A stretch of 9,656 nucleotides of DNA, from positions 1 through 9,656 of the forward strand of contig CAYMSA010000065.1 in NCBI GenBank assembly GCA_964392965.1. The letters are read 5' to 3'. This DNA is from CAYMSA01 sp964392965 (lineage in GTDB: Bacteria; Actinomycetota; Coriobacteriia; Anaerosomatales; Anaerosomataceae). Within the stretch, counting starts at the first letter, position 1; each line of letters opens with the position of its first letter. Under the pieces are notes generated by a model. The model ran no database searches, was not told the DNA's origin, and worked only from the letters and a program-made list of their open reading frames with translations. The position numbers and the translations under genes are program-made. This document shows positions 6,518-9,656 of this stretch, piece by piece.

Positions 6518-8173
6518 AAGTACTGCCCTCGCATAGACTTCGATTCCTACGAGGACTTCGTCGAGAACTTCCGCATCGTCAATCCCGAGAACTTCAACTT
6601 CGGCTACGACGTGGTCGACGAGTGGGCCCGGGTCGAACCGGACAAGCGCGCCCTCGTCTGGTGCAATGACCGGGGCGATGAACGCACCTTCACGTTCACC
6701 GAGCTGAAGCGCCTCTCGGACAAGGCGGCCAACGCGTTCACCCAGCTCGGCGTACGCAAGGGCACCGTGGTGATGGTCATTCTCCGTCGTCGCTGGGAGT
6801 ACTGGGTGACGGCGATCGCGCTCTGCAAGATCGGCGCGATACTCATCCCGGGTTCGCTGCAGCTCACGACGAAAGACATCATCTACCGCGTCGACAGCGC
6901 CGGCGTGGACACACTCATCTGCGTTCACGACCCCTATGTGATCGAGCAGGTGGAGGGCGCCCTCCCCAACTGCCCGACGATCCGGCACCGCCTGCTCGTC
7001 GACGGCACCCACGACGGCTGGCTCGACTTCGCGACGCTCATCGAGGGTGCCTCCGCCGACTGGACCCGCCCGACCGGCGAGGCCGATACCCGCAACGAAG
7101 ACATCATGCTGATGTACTTCACGTCGGGAACGACCGGCCTTGCAAAGATGGTCATTCACAACTTCCTGCACCCCCTGGGTCATATCCTCACCGCCAAGTA
7201 CTGGCAGCAAGTGAAGGAGAACACGCTGCACTTGAGCGTCTCGGACTCAGGATGGGCCAAGTTCGGGTGGGGCAAGATCTACGGCCAGTGGATCGCCGGC
7301 GCGACCATCTTCGGCTACGACATGGATCGCTTCGTCCCGAAGAACCTCATGCAGAAGGTCCAGGACTACCGGATCACCACGTTCTGCGTGCCGCCCACCA
7401 TGTACCGCTTCATGCTCCAGGAAGATGTGGCGGCGTTCGACCTCTCATCCGTCGAGACGTTTGCGACGGCCGGCGAGCCCCTCAACCCCGAAGTCACCCG
7501 CAAGTGGGAGGCACTCACCGGTAAGAAGATACGCGAAGGCTTCGGTCAGACCGAAGGCCCTGTCCTCATCGCGACGTACCCGTGGGTCGAACCGAAGCCC
7601 GGCTCCATGGGCAAGCCCTCACCACTCATGAACATCCAACTCGTCGACGAGGAAGGTCGCATCTGCGACGACGGCGAGGAGGGCATGATCTGCGTGACGG
7701 GACTCCAGGAGACGTACCCTCCGGGCCTGTTCGTCGGCTACTACCGCAATCCCGAGCTGACGGAAGAGGCCGTCGGCGGCGACCACTACAATCTGAAGGA
7801 CGTCGCCTGGCGCGACTCGGAGGGCTACTACTACTTCGTGGGCCGCAACGATGACGTCATCAAGTGCTCCGGCTATCGCATCGGCCCGTTCGAGGTGGAG
7901 AGCGCACTCATCGAGCATCCCGCTGTCGTCGAGTGCGCGGTGACCGCCGCGCCCGATCCCGTGCGCGGCCTCGTGGTGAAGGCGACAGTCGTTCTATCCC
8001 GAGACTGGCACCCGAGCGAAGCGCTCGTCAAGGAGCTCCAGGACCACGTCAAGAAGACGACCGCTCCCTACAAGTACCCGCGCATCGTCGAGTTCGTCGA
8101 CGAACTCCCCAAGACGCTCGGCGGCAAGATCAAGCGCAAGCAGATACGCCAGGAAAGCGGTCTGGAGGAGTAG
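6518..8173 (+). CDS. AMP-forming acyl-CoA ligase, copy 2 (start lost in assembly gap)
   Basis: 551 residues are visible. In-frame coding continues upstream of the GTG at 6611 to the gap edge: FDSYEDFVENF and NFNFGYDVVD align with the N-terminus of ligase 1. Only about four or five residues plus the start codon are thus missing. The C-terminus is complete, with the A10 motif LPKTLGGKIKRKQ carrying the catalytic lysine region. Other motifs are the A3 loop YFTSGTTGLAKM (7115-7150), EGFGQTE and the hinge GRNDDVIKCSGYRIGP. Two deviations stand out. The A3 loop has Ala where GxPK normally has Pro, and the usual YHTGD reads YNLKD (7787-7801), keeping only the ribose-binding Asp. By eye about half the residues match ligase 1, so they are old paralogues. 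The gene follows regulator copy 2 and probably activates, or releases, an acyl group linked to the oxidoreductase. Substrate is unknown. Confidence 0.92.
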   Translation, partial: KYCPRIDFDSYEDFVENFRIVNPENFNFGYDVVDEWARVEPDKRALVWCNDRGDERTFTFTELKRLSDKAANAFTQLGVRKGTVVMVILRRRWEYWVTAIALCKIGAILIPGSLQLTTKDIIYRVDSAGVDTLICVHDPYVIEQVEGALPNCPTIRHRLLVDGTHDGWLDFATLIEGASADWTRPTGEADTRNEDIMLMYFTSGTTGLAKMVIHNFLHPLGHILTAKYWQQVKENTLHLSVSDSGWAKFGWGKIYGQWIAGATIFGYDMDRFVPKNLMQKVQDYRITTFCVPPTMYRFMLQEDVAAFDLSSVETFATAGEPLNPEVTRKWEALTGKKIREGFGQTEGPVLIATYPWVEPKPGSMGKPSPLMNIQLVDEEGRICDDGEEGMICVTGLQETYPPGLFVGYYRNPELTEEAVGGDHYNLKDVAWRDSEGYYYFVGRNDDVIKCSGYRIGPFEVESALIEHPAVVECAVTAAPDPVRGLVVKATVVLSRDWHPSEALVKELQDHVKKTTAPYKYPRIVEFVDELPKTLGGKIKRKQIRQESGLEE

Positions 8174-8179
8174 CTCAAC

Positions 8180-8824
8180 TCAGACGTCCCATCCGATGAA
8201 CGTCCACTCGACCGTGCGCTCGTAGTCTTTCGCAACACCCGTCGCCCGNNNNNNNNNNNNNNNNNNNNNNNNNNNNNNNNNNNNNNNNNNNNNNNNNNNN
8301 NNNNNNNNNNNNNNNNNNNNNNNNNNNNNNNNNNNNNNNNNNNNNNNNGCGGCCCGCCGCTTCGCAAACGATGTCATCCGATCCACGATGTGGTCCATGT
8401 CGCTGTGGATGACCGACCGCGATGCCACTACGACGTCCACCGGTGACACACCAAGGGCGCTCCAGTCATCGTCCCAGGAGGCGAGTACCGGAGTGATCAA
8501 GCTGCCGGCATCCTCCGCGCCGCGCCTCAGCGCGCTGAGCATGCCGGCCGAGAAATCGAGCGCCCACACGCGGTGGCCCGCGCGCGCCAGTGGGATGGCG
8601 AGCGTGCCGGGGCCGCAGCCGACATCGATCACACTCTCCCCTGCCTCTAGGCGCAGGTACGCGAGAACGGTCTCGATGTAATCGCGTTGACCCGTGTACT
8701 TCTCGGGATTCTTCGCAGCTTCATCCCACTCGGCCGCAGGCCTCCGCCCGGGCGATGGTGGAGCCGCCCCGGATCGTGCGGACACCTGCAGCGACGACCT
8801 CGTCTCAGGAGAGCGATAGACCAC
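8180..8824 (-). CDS. Class I SAM-dependent methyltransferase (interrupted by assembly gap)
   Basis: Two coding segments, 8824-8349 and 8248-8180, flank 100 N. The first holds a Rossmann-type SAM-binding motif I, VIDVGCGPGT (65-74), and an acidic residue after the second strand (LD, residues 89-90). Next comes VDVVVASRSVIHSDM (129-143), which occupies the motif IV region. The 22-residue tail ends in WTFIGWDV. The arrangement EWDEAAKNPEKYTG before motif I is that of a small-molecule methyltransferase rather than an rRNA or DNA enzyme. The substrate is unknown. The frame joins across the nominal 100 N, but the gap length is not real evidence. GTG 8824 is chosen because it begins 3 bp after the DUF364 stop; GTG 8785 is an alternative. 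Most of the C-terminal half is unseen. Co-transcription with the DUF364 gene is likely. Confidence 0.82.
   Translation of the reverse strand: MVYRSPETRSSLQVSARSGAAPPSPGRRPAAEWDEAAKNPEKYTGQRDYIETVLAYLRLEAGESVIDVGCGPGTLAIPLARAGHRVWALDFSAGMLSALRRGAEDAGSLITPVLASWDDDWSALGVSPVDVVVASRSVIHSDMDHIVDRMTSFAKRRAXXXXXXXXXXXXXXXXXXXXXXXXXXXXXXXXXXRATGVAKDYERTVEWTFIGWDV
8249..8348. other. Assembly gap (100 N)
   Basis: A second placeholder of exactly 100 N, lying inside the methyltransferase gene. Its real size is unknown. The contig between the two gaps is only 1,733 bp (6516-8248) and contains ligase 2 plus the methyltransferase tail. The placement of ligase 2 therefore depends on scaffolding at both ends. 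Confidence 0.97.
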
Positions 8825-8827
8825 CCG

Positions 8828-9583
8828 TCACAGCCTTACGAGAACCTGTCGGGAGGCGGGCTTCATCGCCATCGTACCTCCACCCTGACTCACGATCTCG
8901 AGCAACCGGGGACTGTCGGTCACGACCGTCCCCGCCAGAAGCGTCACATTGGTGTCCGCAAACGCGGCGGGACATAGCGGCGTGGACGGCCCGGTCAGGC
9001 AGACTTCGCGTGCATTGACGCAGTGCTCAAGGACTTCGTCGATGGTGTGGTTGATCACACTCGTCGCCGTCACGACAACCACATCGCAGAGTGGGAGGTA
9101 CTCGGGCATGGCACTGGCTGGATGAACACCCGGGCCCACCCGTTGTCCCCGCTCGAATACGTGCACGTTCGTCGTGCGCTCCCTGACCTTAGCGAGGATG
9201 GGAGCGAAGTCCCCGACCATGCCAAAGGTGTCTTCGGGGCGCAGATTGAGCTCCTCGATCACGTTGCCGGTCGGCCAATCGCCCGAATCTCGCACGGTTG
9301 CTGCGTTGATCGTCGCAAGACCTATGGCTGCCCTCACGAGCGCATCGCTCCCGAGCCACTCCATGATGGTTGCCGCGTCTTGGCCGATAAGCTCACCAGC
9401 CTGTGCAAGCACACCGCAACGCCCGCCGAGCTCGTTCCGGAACGTGTACGCGACACCGCTTGAGCCATCTTCAAGCTCCACAGCCGTGTAACCGATGCCT
9501 ACACGCACATCGCGTAGCGCCCTGCCATCGGCACGCCTGAGCCCCTCGGCAACGAGTCTCTCCAGTAGCACGTCAACCCCCAT
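8828..9583 (-). CDS. DUF4213/DUF364 domain protein (putative heavy-metal chelation family)
   Basis: This is a 251-residue cytoplasmic protein with no signal peptide or membrane segment. Residues about 5-90 resemble the enolase-N-like DUF4213 domain (VRVGIGYTAVELEDG, then an LGGRCGVL segment). Residues about 110-250 resemble the Rossmann-like DUF364 domain, with MVGDFAPIL, the acidic VHVFERG strand end, the CDVVVVTATSVINHTIDEVL strand-helix, LTGPSTPLCP and the closing SQGGGTMAMKP. Pfam labels the family putative heavy-metal chelation, but the biochemical role is poorly known. Members often accompany metal or cofactor genes in anaerobes. The ATG at 9583 has GAGAGG about 9 bases upstream. It is the first gene of a minus-strand unit with the methyltransferase, 3 bp apart. 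No metal-binding cysteine cluster is evident. Confidence 0.85.
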   Translation of the reverse strand: MGVDVLLERLVAEGLRRADGRALRDVRVGIGYTAVELEDGSSGVAYTFRNELGGRCGVLAQAGELIGQDAATIMEWLGSDALVRAAIGLATINAATVRDSGDWPTGNVIEELNLRPEDTFGMVGDFAPILAKVRERTTNVHVFERGQRVGPGVHPASAMPEYLPLCDVVVVTATSVINHTIDEVLEHCVNAREVCLTGPSTPLCPAAFADTNVTLLAGTVVTDSPRLLEIVSQGGGTMAMKPASRQVLVRL

Positions 9584-9656
9584 CCGTTCAGTCCTCTCGA
9601 GTGCACACTATCGAACTTCACGAGCATACTCGTCAGACGAACAGACCTGCAACTCG
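9584..9656 (-). promoter_or_regulatory. Upstream region of the DUF364/methyltransferase unit
   Basis: No gene is visible in these 73 bases. On the minus strand a weak promoter-like pair occurs: TTGCAG, 18 bases, then TATGCT, which matches three and four of six consensus positions. An inverted repeat, ACGAG-CATA-CTCGT (9620-9633), covers the -10-like hexamer and would suit an operator. Both are short and could be chance. Confidence 0.3.

Noticed and set aside
6516..6610. GTG 6611 as the start of ligase 2
   Set aside because: In-frame codons upstream of it align with the N-terminus of ligase 1, including FNFGYD, so the true start is in the gap.
6356..7231. Minus-strand open frame of 291 codons running through the first gap
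   Set aside because: It is open only because N is read as non-stop, and it is antisense to regulator 2 and ligase 2.
1..9656. CRISPR arrays, tRNA or rRNA genes, insertion sequences, phage or defence genes
   Set aside because: No spaced direct repeats, cloverleaf sequences, transposase motifs or terminal inverted repeats were seen on either strand.

Overview
This is high-GC bacterial DNA, roughly 65% by eye, with dense gene packing and Shine-Dalgarno-led genes. It carries a ferredoxin-dependent 2-oxoacid oxidoreductase of the VorB type, AMP-forming acyl-CoA ligases and a DUF364 protein. That combination points to a strict anaerobe that handles amino acids or short branched fatty acids. A high-GC anaerobic actinobacterium (Coriobacteriia-like) would fit, but that placement is an inference from composition and gene content. 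Two runs of exactly 100 N (6416-6515 and 8249-8348) are scaffold gaps of nominal length, so this is probably a draft or metagenome-derived assembly.

Layout. On the minus strand at the left, an XRE-cupin regulator (2390 to 1806) reads into an acyl-CoA ligase (1691 to beyond the left edge). A 94-bp divergent spacer (2391-2484), with a perfect 12-bp palindrome almost at its centre, separates these from a tightly coupled plus-strand operon. That operon encodes a P-loop ATPase (2485-3222), the two-cluster ferredoxin subunit (3200-3406), and the alpha/VorB (3410-4540), beta (4537-5382) and gamma (5379-5915) subunits of a 2-oxoacid:ferredoxin oxidoreductase. After 60 bp comes a second XRE-cupin regulator (5976, running into the first gap), then a second acyl-CoA ligase (6518-8173, start lost in the gap). 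On the minus strand at the right, a DUF4213/DUF364 protein (9583-8828) is followed 3 bp later by a SAM methyltransferase (8824-8180, interrupted by the second gap). The methyltransferase ends 6 bp from the stop of ligase 2.

How the genes may work together. VOR-type enzymes interconvert branched 2-oxoacids with acyl-CoA, CO2 and reduced ferredoxin. AMP-forming ligases interconvert the free acid and acyl-CoA. Together they could run oxidatively (branched-chain amino acid fermentation) or reductively (fatty acid activation followed by carboxylation to 2-oxoacids). The sequence does not decide the direction. The most striking structure is the mirror arrangement: two diverged copies of an [XRE-cupin regulator, acyl-CoA ligase] pair flank one oxidoreductase operon. 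This suggests that each regulator senses the substrate or product of its own ligase. The DUF364/methyltransferase pair looks like a separate unit, possibly linked to metal or cofactor metabolism.
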